The notes under the pieces were generated by a model that was not told where the DNA came from, ran no database searches, and saw only the letters and a list, made by a program, of their open reading frames with translations. This document shows, one piece after another, positions 28,108-36,875 of a stretch of DNA of 64,000 bases. This DNA is from Nostoc sp. CENA543. GTDB lineage: Bacteria > Cyanobacteriota > Cyanobacteriia > Cyanobacteriales > Nostocaceae. The first letter of the stretch is position 1, and each line of letters starts with the position of its first letter. The position numbers and the translations under genes are program-made. The stretch is from contig NZ_CP023278.1 of NCBI RefSeq assembly GCF_002896875.1, positions 3,410,001 to 3,474,000 on the forward strand. Direction: 5' to 3'.

Positions 28108-28581
28108 ATGAAAATACTCCCCCATGATACGTTTACCATTACGACACCTGACTCAGTAAATATAGTTAGACAAAGACTAAGTCAGAAAGTTGAACCACCA
28201 AAAGCATTTAGATTTTATACAAAACACGCTCCCTATGAAGGAAGCATTTCTGAAGATGGTTTTCAGATAAGTCGAATTATTCACTACCGTAATTCATTTT
28301 TACCAATGATTCGGGGACGGTTTGAAGTGCAATCTCATCAAACTTTAATTCATGTGGAGATGAATATACATCCTTTTGTGATGGCGTTTTTAGGATTTTG
28401 GTTTTTCTTTTGGTACAGTGCAGTTATTCCCATATTATTCACTGGTTCTATACCTAATCACATAACCCCAATATTTGTAAGTATGCCTATACTAATGTTG
28501 TTTATCTGTTGGGGATCTTTTTGGTATGAGGCAAAGCGTAGTCGCACTGAATTGACGCAAATTATTCAAGGACAAGTGTAA
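28108..28581 (+). CDS. Small membrane protein, unknown function
   Basis: 157 residues. The N-terminal 90 residues are soluble (including YTKHAPYEGSISEDGFQISR). Two hydrophobic segments follow at about 91-112 and 118-138, then a short charged tail. No family recognised. It is 102 bp downstream of the CHAT gene and convergent, 5 bp apart, with the metalloprotease gene. Confidence 0.7.
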   Translation: MKILPHDTFTITTPDSVNIVRQRLSQKVEPPKAFRFYTKHAPYEGSISEDGFQISRIIHYRNSFLPMIRGRFEVQSHQTLIHVEMNIHPFVMAFLGFWFFFWYSAVIPILFTGSIPNHITPIFVSMPILMLFICWGSFWYEAKRSRTELTQIIQGQV

Positions 28582-28586
28582 TTTCA

Positions 28587-31280
28587 TTAACCCTGAGATA
28601 GTAATTGTGCATTTAAGGCTTTGGTAATGCGATCGCTAGAAAATTGTAAGTGAGCTATTGTATAAATATCCAGTTGGGGGGCGAATTTTTGCAGTTGGTA
28701 GTCAATGGCTCGTTGGAGTTGTTGTAGTTCATACCAAGCTAGTGTACAAGCATCTTCTGGTAAATCATTTTGATGGAGGAGCATCGCTAGGAGAATATTC
28801 AGGTGTTCTCGTTGCAATGAACGACGCATACTAGAAATCTGCTTTGGTTGCGTGTTGTGGAAAAGTTCTGTCCAAATACCTGTTTGTAAGCTGTCAAACA
28901 GTTCAGGAATAGATAAAGCTTGATTATTGGGGTTTTTTAATTCTAAATCACGTAACCGATGCAAGCGATCGCTATCTAACAGCGATCGTAATATCCTAGT
29001 TTGAAACTGCAAAATCCGTTCGTGAATGGGATAGTCAAGGCGGTTACTGGGTGTCATGCTTCCCCAGTGTTCCCAGCGTGAAGGTGCTAGCTGATTTAAT
29101 AATTGTGGTGAAAAAGTGAAAGCATCTTCAGCAAATACATACTCCTGTAGTTTTGTCAATGCTTGATGTTGTTTGTCTCGTGGAACTCCGACAAACACCC
29201 AAGAATAATCATCACCTACATGGAGACGCTGAAAAGATTGTCCACCGATGTACTTTGAAAGTAAAGTGGCATTGCGAAAATAATATTGCAATATCTTATT
29301 AAATAAAACACCCAAATTACTATAACTTTCGCCTTTCGCCAAAGAATGCTCATTCAAATGCTGCCACATCACACGGGCGTTATCCATTTGCCATTGGGAA
29401 TAGACTAAAACATCACTACTCATATCCCAAACATTAGCCAGGGGATTAATATCCCAAATATCTTCATCAGTAGAGTAAGATAATTCTGGTTGTGGTGAAG
29501 CTAAAGCAATCTGCTCTAAAAAATCTTTCTCTGCTTCTGGGATGTAGGGTTTAAGTCCTGCGTGTGGACTGGGTTTATAGCCATACTCTATCGCCCACTC
29601 GTCATAGGGGCCGACAACCCAAGGAAAATAGTCTCCCTGTTTTACTCCCTGGGGTGCAATATTCACAGGTACATAATCCATCACCGAAGCTACTAAACCT
29701 TTAGTATGGGTAATGGCAGTATCATTTAATTGTTCAGGCGTTAACATGGTACTGCCTTGAAAGTTGTGGCGTAAACCCAGAGTATGTCCCACTTCATGCG
29801 CCACCACTGAACGCAGATATTGATGCACATATTCTTGCATCAGTTCTGGTTGCGGTGTCGTTTGCGGCAAAAGTGACAACGCCAAAGATCCAAACGCGGC
29901 TTGATTTGTAGATTCCATCCCATAGCAAAATTCTGAAGACTCCTGTTGTTTATCTAGAGTCGGACAGGAATTATCACCCAGGGACGTAGTTGTATTTCTC
30001 AAGGCGCGATACTGCTGATTGACTGAACGCACCATATTGGCATCAATAATGATATCTGCGTCTAAGATTTCCCCAGTCAGTGGGTTGACGCGAATTGGCC
30101 CCTTGGCAAAGCCTGCATCGAGGGAATTAAACCAGCGAATCGTATTGTAGCGCACATCAGCCGGTTGCCAATTAGCATCATCCGGCATTTGCCGCACTTC
30201 CACCGCATTTTCAAAACCAGCTTTAGCAAAAGCTTTGTTCCACATCAACACACCTTCACGGATGGCATTGCGGTATTCTAAGGGAACAGCATTTTCAATC
30301 CAAAATACTATCGGTTTTTTGGGTGGAGATAGGGCTGCATCAGGATCAGATGGTTCTAAATGCCAACGATTAATGTAGCGCACAAAGGTATCTAACCCGT
30401 CATTGTGCGAAAAATCTTGAAAAGCTGTAATGAAATATCCTACTCGGTCGTCAGCCAGTCGGGGAATATAGCCGTTGTTTTCTGGAAGTTGGGAAAAACT
30501 GTAATGTACCTTCAGCGTTAAGGCTCGACTATCGGGTAATGTAACTAAATTTGCTCCTTCTGCTGAAGAAAACCCATAAATGGTATCTATTTCTACATTC
30601 TCTGGAAAGCTGCTGATTTTACCGAAATAAGACTTATCGATTTCTAAACGGTAATCAGTTTGAAGTGAGTATTTTAACAAGGGTGTTAAACCTGGAAAAT
30701 CCCGCATCAATAGATCATGCAGGTTAATCAAAATATGATGATTGTAAGGATTAATACTATCTATAGGTAGGGAATACAGAACCGAATCACTAAAAGAACG
30801 AGCTAGCGATCGCTGTTCTGGTTTTGTAGCATCAGTGCGAAATTTAACATTACGCACCACAAAATGCAAGTGATTATTAACTGGGCGCAAGTAAAATAGA
30901 AAGTCCGCCAACGGTAAGCCACTATAAATTCCACCTTCCCCAATGCCCGATTCCAAAGTTACCGCCGCCAGGTAATTTTTATTTAACTGCTCAGGCTGAA
31001 TTTCCCAGTAAATGTTTCCAGAATCAGGACTTTGATAAAAGTTAAACAGCCCCTCTTGTTTGTCTGTTGCTTGCATTATCTCCCGAAATCGCCAGAAATC
31101 ACCCTTTCTACCTAACTCAAAAGCATCAGCATCAACTAAGTTTTCCTCCATTGCCATTGAATTTAGTTGCTGTACATCAGGATTGGTCACTTGGTCAGCT
31201 GCTGCACCGATAACATTAAATAGAAAACTACACAACACCAATATGGTATAGATTGCCAATTTCCTGAGCCAGTTTTTCAT
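28587..31280 (-). CDS. Secreted zinc-dependent metalloprotease (DUF5117/DUF4953-like)
   Basis: 897 residues with a signal peptide (AIYTILVLCSFLFNVIGAAA). The zinc-binding motif is complete in VVAHEVGHTLGLRHNFQGS (HExxHxxGxxH, metzincin type), with a downstream Met-turn candidate ASVMDYVP. Overall organisation matches large bacterial zinc-dependent metalloproteases with DUF5117 and DUF4953 regions. It probably acts in the periplasm or outside the cell. The window has a second secreted protease at 19105. Single-gene unit. Confidence 0.88.
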   Translation of the reverse strand: MKNWLRKLAIYTILVLCSFLFNVIGAAADQVTNPDVQQLNSMAMEENLVDADAFELGRKGDFWRFREIMQATDKQEGLFNFYQSPDSGNIYWEIQPEQLNKNYLAAVTLESGIGEGGIYSGLPLADFLFYLRPVNNHLHFVVRNVKFRTDATKPEQRSLARSFSDSVLYSLPIDSINPYNHHILINLHDLLMRDFPGLTPLLKYSLQTDYRLEIDKSYFGKISSFPENVEIDTIYGFSSAEGANLVTLPDSRALTLKVHYSFSQLPENNGYIPRLADDRVGYFITAFQDFSHNDGLDTFVRYINRWHLEPSDPDAALSPPKKPIVFWIENAVPLEYRNAIREGVLMWNKAFAKAGFENAVEVRQMPDDANWQPADVRYNTIRWFNSLDAGFAKGPIRVNPLTGEILDADIIIDANMVRSVNQQYRALRNTTTSLGDNSCPTLDKQQESSEFCYGMESTNQAAFGSLALSLLPQTTPQPELMQEYVHQYLRSVVAHEVGHTLGLRHNFQGSTMLTPEQLNDTAITHTKGLVASVMDYVPVNIAPQGVKQGDYFPWVVGPYDEWAIEYGYKPSPHAGLKPYIPEAEKDFLEQIALASPQPELSYSTDEDIWDINPLANVWDMSSDVLVYSQWQMDNARVMWQHLNEHSLAKGESYSNLGVLFNKILQYYFRNATLLSKYIGGQSFQRLHVGDDYSWVFVGVPRDKQHQALTKLQEYVFAEDAFTFSPQLLNQLAPSRWEHWGSMTPSNRLDYPIHERILQFQTRILRSLLDSDRLHRLRDLELKNPNNQALSIPELFDSLQTGIWTELFHNTQPKQISSMRRSLQREHLNILLAMLLHQNDLPEDACTLAWYELQQLQRAIDYQLQKFAPQLDIYTIAHLQFSSDRITKALNAQLLSQG

Positions 31281-31500
31281 ATTAGGTAAAAATGTGGATT
31301 AATTTGCCAAAAATCCACCCTGGAAAGATTGAATTGTGATTTAACAAGGGGAACGCCACCAGGCTTGCAGTAGCGTCTATTTAATCATTGCTATTAGCAT
31401 TTTTTGGGAATTTTTTTCATAAATTTAAAATCGCTATATAGCAATATATATATCTCAGGATAGATGAATCGACAAATATAAAATTGTGTAACAAATTACA

Positions 31501-31720
31501 TTTATGGGGACAGGGGATTGGGGACTGGGGACTGGTGATTAGGGACAAGGGGGACAAGGGAGACAGGGAAGATAAGGGAAGGTAGGAGATGAGTAATGAG
31601 TAATGAGTAATGAGTAATGAGTAATGAGTAATGACTAATGACTAATGACTAATGACTAATGACTAATGACTAATGACTAATGACTATTGACTAATGACTA
31701 ATGACTATTGACTATTGACC
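31501..31720. repeat. Long compound heptamer array
   Basis: GGGGACT/GGGGATT units (about 31504-31545), then TGAGTAA units, then TGACTAA units, then TGACTAT units. Three different heptamer families meet in one block, the longest array in the window. Confidence 0.85.
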
Positions 31721-31804
31721 AATCCTAAAATTTTTCCGAGATTGCATAACATCACCCCTATTGAATGATACATAAGTAACAAATGCCCTCCTAGAAGTGA
31801 ATCA

Positions 31805-31836
31805 CCCCCTGAAAATCAGGGGGATTTTTGTTTTTT
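31805..31836 (+). terminator. Intrinsic terminator without an upstream gene
   Basis: CCCCCTGA (31805-31812), loop AAA, TCAGGGGG (31816-31823), then ATTTTTGTTTTTT. A textbook rho-independent terminator on the plus strand, but the nearest plus-strand gene ends at 28581. It may end a small RNA or act as an attenuator in the leader of the CheR gene. Confidence 0.7.
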
Positions 31837-31937
31837 GGGTAATTTTCCCAATCCCCAGTTCCCAATCCCCAGTTCCCAATCCCTATTACCTTGCTCCACT
31901 AATGATTTAGGATTGCTATATCTTCACTATCCTCATT

Positions 31938-32768
31938 ATGATTTTGCCTAAACCCGATTTAGAGGACATTGAAATTCAGTTGCTATTGCAAGGTTTATAC
32001 CTATATTACGGTTATGACTTCCGTAACTATGCTCAGGCTTCTTTGAAAAGACGCATTCTGAGTTTCATACACTCTCAGGGTCTGAAGAATATTTCCGCAT
32101 TACAAGAAAAATTACTGCACGATCGCACATCTTTGGAACAATTTTTAACTAATATCACCGTCAACGTCACATCAATGTTCCGTGACCCTAGTTTTTATTT
32201 GTGCTTTCGGAGTAAAGTTATACCATTACTCAAAACTTACCCTTTCATTCGTATCTGGCACGCTGGCTGTTCTACTGGGGAAGAAGTCTATTCAATGGCA
32301 ATTCTCCTCCAGGAAGAAAACCTGTATCACCGTTGTCGCATATATGCTACTGATACTAATGAAAAGGTACTGCAAACTGCCAAAAGTGGGATTTTTCCAC
32401 TCAAGTTAATGCAAGAATATACCCAAATGTATCTGAAAGCTGGTGGCAAGCAGTCTTTCTCAGAATATTACACTGCTGCTTATGATCACGCAATTTTTCG
32501 CACTACATTGAAAGAAAATGTGATATTTGCCCAGCATAATCTGGCTACAGATAGTTCTTTCAATGAGTTCAATGTGATAATATGCCGCAACGTTTTAATC
32601 TACTTTAATCAAATATTACAAAAGCAAGTGCATACACTATTTCATAATAGTTTGTGTAATTTTGGTATCTTGGGTTTAGGTAAACAAGAATCACTGAGAT
32701 TTACCCCTTATGAACAATACTATGAAGAAATAGCTAAAGGTGAAAAACTTTACCGGAGGCTGAACTAG
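31938..32768 (+). CDS. CheR-type protein-glutamate methyltransferase
   Basis: 276 residues. An N-terminal CheR helical domain (LLLQGLYLYYGYDFRNYAQASLKRRI) is followed by the SAM-binding domain (RIWHAGCSTGEEVYSMAILL, IYATDTNEKVL, VIICRNVLIYFN). It would methylate glutamates on a partner receptor. No chemoreceptor is adjacent. Its stop overlaps the GTG start of the CheB-like gene by 1 bp, so the two are translated together. Confidence 0.92.
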   Translation: MILPKPDLEDIEIQLLLQGLYLYYGYDFRNYAQASLKRRILSFIHSQGLKNISALQEKLLHDRTSLEQFLTNITVNVTSMFRDPSFYLCFRSKVIPLLKTYPFIRIWHAGCSTGEEVYSMAILLQEENLYHRCRIYATDTNEKVLQTAKSGIFPLKLMQEYTQMYLKAGGKQSFSEYYTAAYDHAIFRTTLKENVIFAQHNLATDSSFNEFNVIICRNVLIYFNQILQKQVHTLFHNSLCNFGILGLGKQESLRFTPYEQYYEEIAKGEKLYRRLN

Positions 32769-33340
32769 TGTGTTTTAAAATTGTTGTAGTGGGGACTTCG
32801 TTGGGGGGATTATCAGCTTTGCAAAAAATTCTTGGTAATTTACCACCTCATTTTCCTGCCGCGATCGCCATTGTGCAGCATCGTCATAAGGAATCAGACG
32901 CTACCCTCAAAGCATTACTGCAAACATACACATTATTACCAATTCAAGAGGTAGAAGATAAAGATGAAATCATCCCAGGTAGAGTGTATTTAGCACCACC
33001 TGATTATCATTTGCTAGTTGAACCTGGTTATTTTGCGCTGTCGATAGATCAGCCTGTGTCTTACGCTAGACCATCAATAGATGTATTGTTTGAATCAGCA
33101 GCTGATACCTACGGGGGACGCGTGATTGGTCTAATATTAACAGGAGCAAATCAAGATGGTAAACAAGGACTGAAAAAAATTAAGGCGCGAGGAGGTATTA
33201 CCATCGTACAAGAACCAAGTACGGCCGAAAGTCCGATTATGCCTGCCGCAGCTATGGCTGATCTGGCAGTAGATTGGATTTTACAACTACCAGAAATTTC
33301 GGATTTACTAGTCAATATTTGTTATTCCACAGGGAACTGA
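32768..33340 (+). CDS. CheB-type protein-glutamate methylesterase, catalytic domain only
   Basis: 190 residues, GTG start overlapping the CheR stop. There is no receiver domain, unlike classical CheB. Catalytic triad candidates: Ser in GTSLGGLSAL, His in IVQHRHKESD, Asp in LTGANQDGKQG. It removes methyl or amide groups from glutamates. Without a receiver it cannot be switched by CheA-type phosphorylation directly. It lies 4 bp before the hybrid kinase gene. Confidence 0.9.
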   Translation: MCFKIVVVGTSLGGLSALQKILGNLPPHFPAAIAIVQHRHKESDATLKALLQTYTLLPIQEVEDKDEIIPGRVYLAPPDYHLLVEPGYFALSIDQPVSYARPSIDVLFESAADTYGGRVIGLILTGANQDGKQGLKKIKARGGITIVQEPSTAESPIMPAAAMADLAVDWILQLPEISDLLVNICYSTGN

Positions 33341-33344
33341 ACTC

Positions 33345-35423
33345 ATGCAGCCCGAACTCAAAGTCAACATCCTCCTAGTAGATGATAAGTTGGAAAATTT
33401 GCTCGCACTAGAGGCGGTTTTAGAACGTTTGGGCGCAAATCTAGTGCGAGCTACCACCGGCGAGGACGCTTTAAGATGCCTGCTAAATCAGGATTTTGCC
33501 GTCATTTTATTAGATGTGCAGATGCCGGGAATGGATGGTTTTGAAACCGCGACAATGATTCGCAGTCGGGGGCGATCGCGTCAAACTCCCATTATCTTTT
33601 TAACAGCATTTAGTAGCAACGAACAAATGTTGTTTAAAGGTTATGCTTTAGGAGCTGTAGATTATCTCCTGAAACCGATAGAATCTCATATTTTACTGTC
33701 GAAAGTGACAGTATTTGTCGAATTATTTAAAAAAACTCAAGCAGTCCAACGTCAAGCAGCGCAACTCACAGCCATGAATGCAGAATTGCGCCAAAGTGAG
33801 GAAAGATTCCGTTGTTTGAGTACCTGTTCTCCTGTAGGCATTTTTGAAACAGATACAGAAGGACACTGTAAATATACTAATCCCCGCTATCAGGCGATTT
33901 GTGGTTTGAGTGCGGTAGATACCTTACATACAAAATGGATCGATTCAGTTCACCTAGAAGATAGAGCCAGAGCCGTCGCCAGTTGGAATGCTTATATTCA
34001 ACAAGGTGGCGACTATTCAGAAGAATTTCAGTTTTATACCCATGATGGTAGCCTGCGATGGGTGCAGGTGCGCTCCTCTCCTATGCTTTCTAATCAAGGG
34101 GAATTATTGGGCTATGTAGGGACTTTAGAAGATATTACCGCCCGTAAACAAGCCGAAGAAATCCGCGCTCAAGTAATTCGGGAACAAACCGCAAGACAAG
34201 AAGCAGAAGCTACCAATCGCATGAAGGATGAATTTTTAGCGGTATTATCCCACGAACTGCGAACACCCCTCACCGCCATGTTAGGCTGGTCGAAAATCCT
34301 CCGCGCTAAAAAGCTAGACGCAACAGCCACAGCCCGCGCCCTAGAAGCAATTGAACGCAATGCCAATACTCAAGTACAGCTAATTGAAGATATTTTAGAT
34401 GTATCGCGGATTATTCGTGGTCAACTGCGCCTCAATTTATGTGCAGTGAATCCTGTGTCAGTCATTGAAGCCGCTTTAGAGGTAGTGCGCCCCTTAGCAG
34501 ATACTAAAGATATTGAATTACACACTTTCTTGAATATGAACTTGGGTTCAGTGTGTGGTGATCCATCACGATTACAGCAGATTGTCTGGAATCTGCTCAC
34601 CAACGCCATTAAATTTACACCCCAAGGTGGTAAGGTAGAAGTCCATTTAACAGGTATTGAACTGGAAAGGACTGAACAAGAAAATCAGAAAATTTCGGCT
34701 TCTATTCCTGTGGGTATTCCTAAATCTTCTGTTTACGCTCAAATTCAAGTTATTGATACAGGAATTGGGATTACTCCAGAATTTCTGCCGAAAGTCTTTG
34801 AACGTTTCCGTCAAGCCGATAGTACCACCACGCGATCGCACAGTGGACTGGGTTTAGGATTAGCCATTGTCAGGCATTTAGTAGAATTGCATGGTGGTAT
34901 AATTACCGCCGATAGTCCAGGAGAAGGACAAGGTGCAATCTTTACAGTCCAACTACCTTTGATCGGTGCAAATCAAGAGAATGTCAATCAACCACAGGAA
35001 GTAAATTTTTGGCAAAGTTCCACACCCCTCCAAGGAGTCAAAGTCTTAATCGTCGATGATGAAATTGATACCTGTAATTTATTAGTTTGCTTATTAGAAG
35101 AATCCGGCGCGATCGCGCATGCTGCCAACTCCACAGAAGCAGCGTTAGCAATACTAGAAGAATCACAACCTGACATTTTAATCACTGATTTAGCAATGTC
35201 AGACTCAGATGGTTATAGTTTCATTCACAGATTACGCAACCTAGAAGCACACCAAGGCGGTAATATTCCAGCGATCGCCCTCACAGCTTGTTCTCCTGAA
35301 GCCGCATCTCCTCCATCTATTCCCCTGGGATTTCAGCAACATTTATTCAAGCCGATTGAATCCGATAAATTAATTGCTACAGTCATCAATCTTTTGGAGA
35401 AAACCGCAGTCGGGAAAATGTAA
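33345..35423 (+). CDS. Hybrid histidine kinase (REC-PAS-HisKA-HATPase-REC)
   Basis: 692 residues. Receiver at about 8-125 with Asp57 (ILLDVQMPG), PAS/PAC at about 155-275, HisKA with His303 (LSHELRTPLT), HATPase with NLLTNAIKFTP, DTGIGITPEF and GLGLGLAIVRH, and a C-terminal receiver at about 565-685 with Asp615 (ITDLAMSD). No membrane segment. Third gene of the cheR-cheB-kinase operon; this trio is common in cyanobacteria but its signal is unknown. No separate response regulator with an output domain adjoins it. Confidence 0.92.
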   Translation: MQPELKVNILLVDDKLENLLALEAVLERLGANLVRATTGEDALRCLLNQDFAVILLDVQMPGMDGFETATMIRSRGRSRQTPIIFLTAFSSNEQMLFKGYALGAVDYLLKPIESHILLSKVTVFVELFKKTQAVQRQAAQLTAMNAELRQSEERFRCLSTCSPVGIFETDTEGHCKYTNPRYQAICGLSAVDTLHTKWIDSVHLEDRARAVASWNAYIQQGGDYSEEFQFYTHDGSLRWVQVRSSPMLSNQGELLGYVGTLEDITARKQAEEIRAQVIREQTARQEAEATNRMKDEFLAVLSHELRTPLTAMLGWSKILRAKKLDATATARALEAIERNANTQVQLIEDILDVSRIIRGQLRLNLCAVNPVSVIEAALEVVRPLADTKDIELHTFLNMNLGSVCGDPSRLQQIVWNLLTNAIKFTPQGGKVEVHLTGIELERTEQENQKISASIPVGIPKSSVYAQIQVIDTGIGITPEFLPKVFERFRQADSTTTRSHSGLGLGLAIVRHLVELHGGIITADSPGEGQGAIFTVQLPLIGANQENVNQPQEVNFWQSSTPLQGVKVLIVDDEIDTCNLLVCLLEESGAIAHAANSTEAALAILEESQPDILITDLAMSDSDGYSFIHRLRNLEAHQGGNIPAIALTACSPEAASPPSIPLGFQQHLFKPIESDKLIATVINLLEKTAVGKM

Positions 35424-35727
35424 TTCTTTTACGTTAGGTGTTTTACGTGAAGTTTTGTATCTAAAAACTCATATACTATTTATGGGTAAAGATGCACACA
35501 CTTTTACATAAGTAAGTGTTGTTTGTATTTGGAGATTAACACATATGCTGATTAAATAGTAAAGAGACTTATTGATTTATCAAAACCTAGCAATAATCAC
35601 TGATTTTCTCTGGTTTTTGGTATTTAATAAAGTCAATGGAAGTCAGTAAATAACTTTTCGGTCAAGCAAATTTTGAAGAGATATTAAATACTTCCAAAGT
35701 TCGGCAGTTTCTTGAGGAGAAACTGGT
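35424..35727. other. Intergenic region, nothing recognised
   Basis: AT-rich, no repeats from the families seen elsewhere and no coding frame. It must hold the promoter of the secreted-protein gene, whose ribosome site is GAGGAGA near 35714. Confidence 0.5.
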
Positions 35728-36162
35728 ATGAAAACTACACTTCAGTCGGTTATTGCTGGATTTTTAGGAGTCCTTTGTACAGTTCCCATCAGCTTGATTT
35801 ACAACCAAGCAGCACAAGCTCAATATAATGAAGACTATCCTGGAGATACTGTTACAAGAATCATACTCCACAACCACAGTCGCAGAAGCTCCATAACAGG
35901 ATTATATGTCTGGAATCGTGAGCGACAAGAATGGAGTCGTAATCGCTTAGACTCACCCCTTGAAGCAGGTAGCGATTCTAGAGTATTGCTTTCTCGTCGG
36001 AGAGATGAATGCAATTACAGAATCAAAGTAATTTATTCTGAAGGTCGTGATTTAGAAAGCAATGATGAGTTAACCACAAGGTTTAATGCTTGTGAATACC
36101 GTCATTTAGTTGTGCGTCGTAGAGAAATTATAGCTGTCCGCAGAAATCCTGACCGCAATTAG
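35728..36162 (+). CDS. Small secreted protein, unknown function
   Basis: 144 residues with a clear signal peptide ending near QAAQAQYN (residue 31) and a good GAGGAGA site. The mature protein is Arg-rich with two cysteines (DECNYR, NACEYR) that may form a disulfide. Patterns such as HNHSRRSSITGLYVWN suggest a small beta domain. No family recognised. Confidence 0.75.
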   Translation: MKTTLQSVIAGFLGVLCTVPISLIYNQAAQAQYNEDYPGDTVTRIILHNHSRRSSITGLYVWNRERQEWSRNRLDSPLEAGSDSRVLLSRRRDECNYRIKVIYSEGRDLESNDELTTRFNACEYRHLVVRRREIIAVRRNPDRN

Positions 36163-36292
36163 CAATTAAAAGCATCATTGTTAATAGTTGTTGTTTAATT
36201 GAAACTTTTGTACTGTAGTTTTCCTCCGTGTTATCTTGTACCGGATTTGAACTTGATATCACAGTCCTAAATCACTCATTCGTGAGAAACAA

Positions 36293-36324
36293 GATCCCCG
36301 ACTTTATCAAAGAAGTTGGGGATC
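36293..36324. terminator. GATCCCCGACTT hairpin
   Basis: GATCCCCGACTT (36293-36304) pairs with AAGTTGGGGATC (36313-36324) with one G-T pair. Downstream of the secreted-protein gene and related to the palindromes at 19017 and 48540. Possible terminator or dispersed repeat. Confidence 0.5.
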
Positions 36325-36352
36325 TATCTCATATTTGGCTACTGTATTTTTA

Positions 36353-36376
36353 TTTTTAGTACAATTGTACTAAAAA
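36353..36376. promoter_or_regulatory. LexA-box-like perfect palindrome
   Basis: A 24-bp perfect palindrome with core AGTACAATTGTACT, flanked by five T on the left and five A on the right. The core fits the cyanobacterial SOS box RGTACNNNDGTWCB as I remember it from Anabaena LexA work. It ends 43 bp before the start of the next gene, a normal operator position. Confidence 0.55.
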
Positions 36377-36419
36377 GCTGTTAAAATGCCTAAAAAGCCT
36401 AGTAACATTGCGAACAACA

Positions 36420-36875
36420 ATGAAAAAAACTGTAGCCAGCAACAAACAGCCTATTTCACTACCATTAGCACTATTACCAGCAAACTTAAATACTGCCATA
36501 GTGCCATTACAGCCACCACAAGACACAATTAGCACCTGGGAGAGATTAAATACACTGGTGCAGAACATTAATCAGATAGCAGCAGAATTAGAAGCCAAAA
36601 TATTAGAATTAAAAGCGATCGCTAGCAATATCAACAGTCAAATCAATAGTCAAATCAATTACTCGACAGCAAGTAGCCAGCAGTCATATCAAAGTATTTG
36701 CCAGTATTCATCTGTAAGTATTCCCTGGGTAAGACAAAAGCCAGATTATTCCTTTCTGCTCACAACCAGAAAAATTGATTTATTCAAAGCCGAAAGAGAA
36801 GCAGCACTCCTGGCACAACAGCTGCGTCAACGCGCCCATAGGAAAAAATTAGGCAAGCAGCGTCGGAGGAAGTAG
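36420..36875 (+). CDS. Unknown protein with predicted coiled coil and basic tail
   Basis: 151 residues from the ATG at 36420; an upstream TTG at 36408 is less likely. Residues about 40-75 form a Glu/Ile-rich helix (RLNTLVQNINQIAAELEAKI), probably a coiled coil. The C-terminus is strongly basic (QRAHRKKLGKQRRRK), suggesting nucleic-acid contact. No family recognised. The LexA-box-like palindrome upstream raises the possibility of DNA-damage control. Confidence 0.65.
   Translation: MKKTVASNKQPISLPLALLPANLNTAIVPLQPPQDTISTWERLNTLVQNINQIAAELEAKILELKAIASNINSQINSQINYSTASSQQSYQSICQYSSVSIPWVRQKPDYSFLLTTRKIDLFKAEREAALLAQQLRQRAHRKKLGKQRRRK

Larger units (their letters stand above)
31281..31937. other. 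Intergenic region with heptamer arrays and an orphan terminator
   Basis: AT-rich up to 31500 (includes GCTATATAGC at 31432), then GGGGACT and TGAGTAA/TGACTAA arrays to about 31720, then a terminator-like hairpin at 31805-31836. No protein-coding gene seen. Confidence 0.55.
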
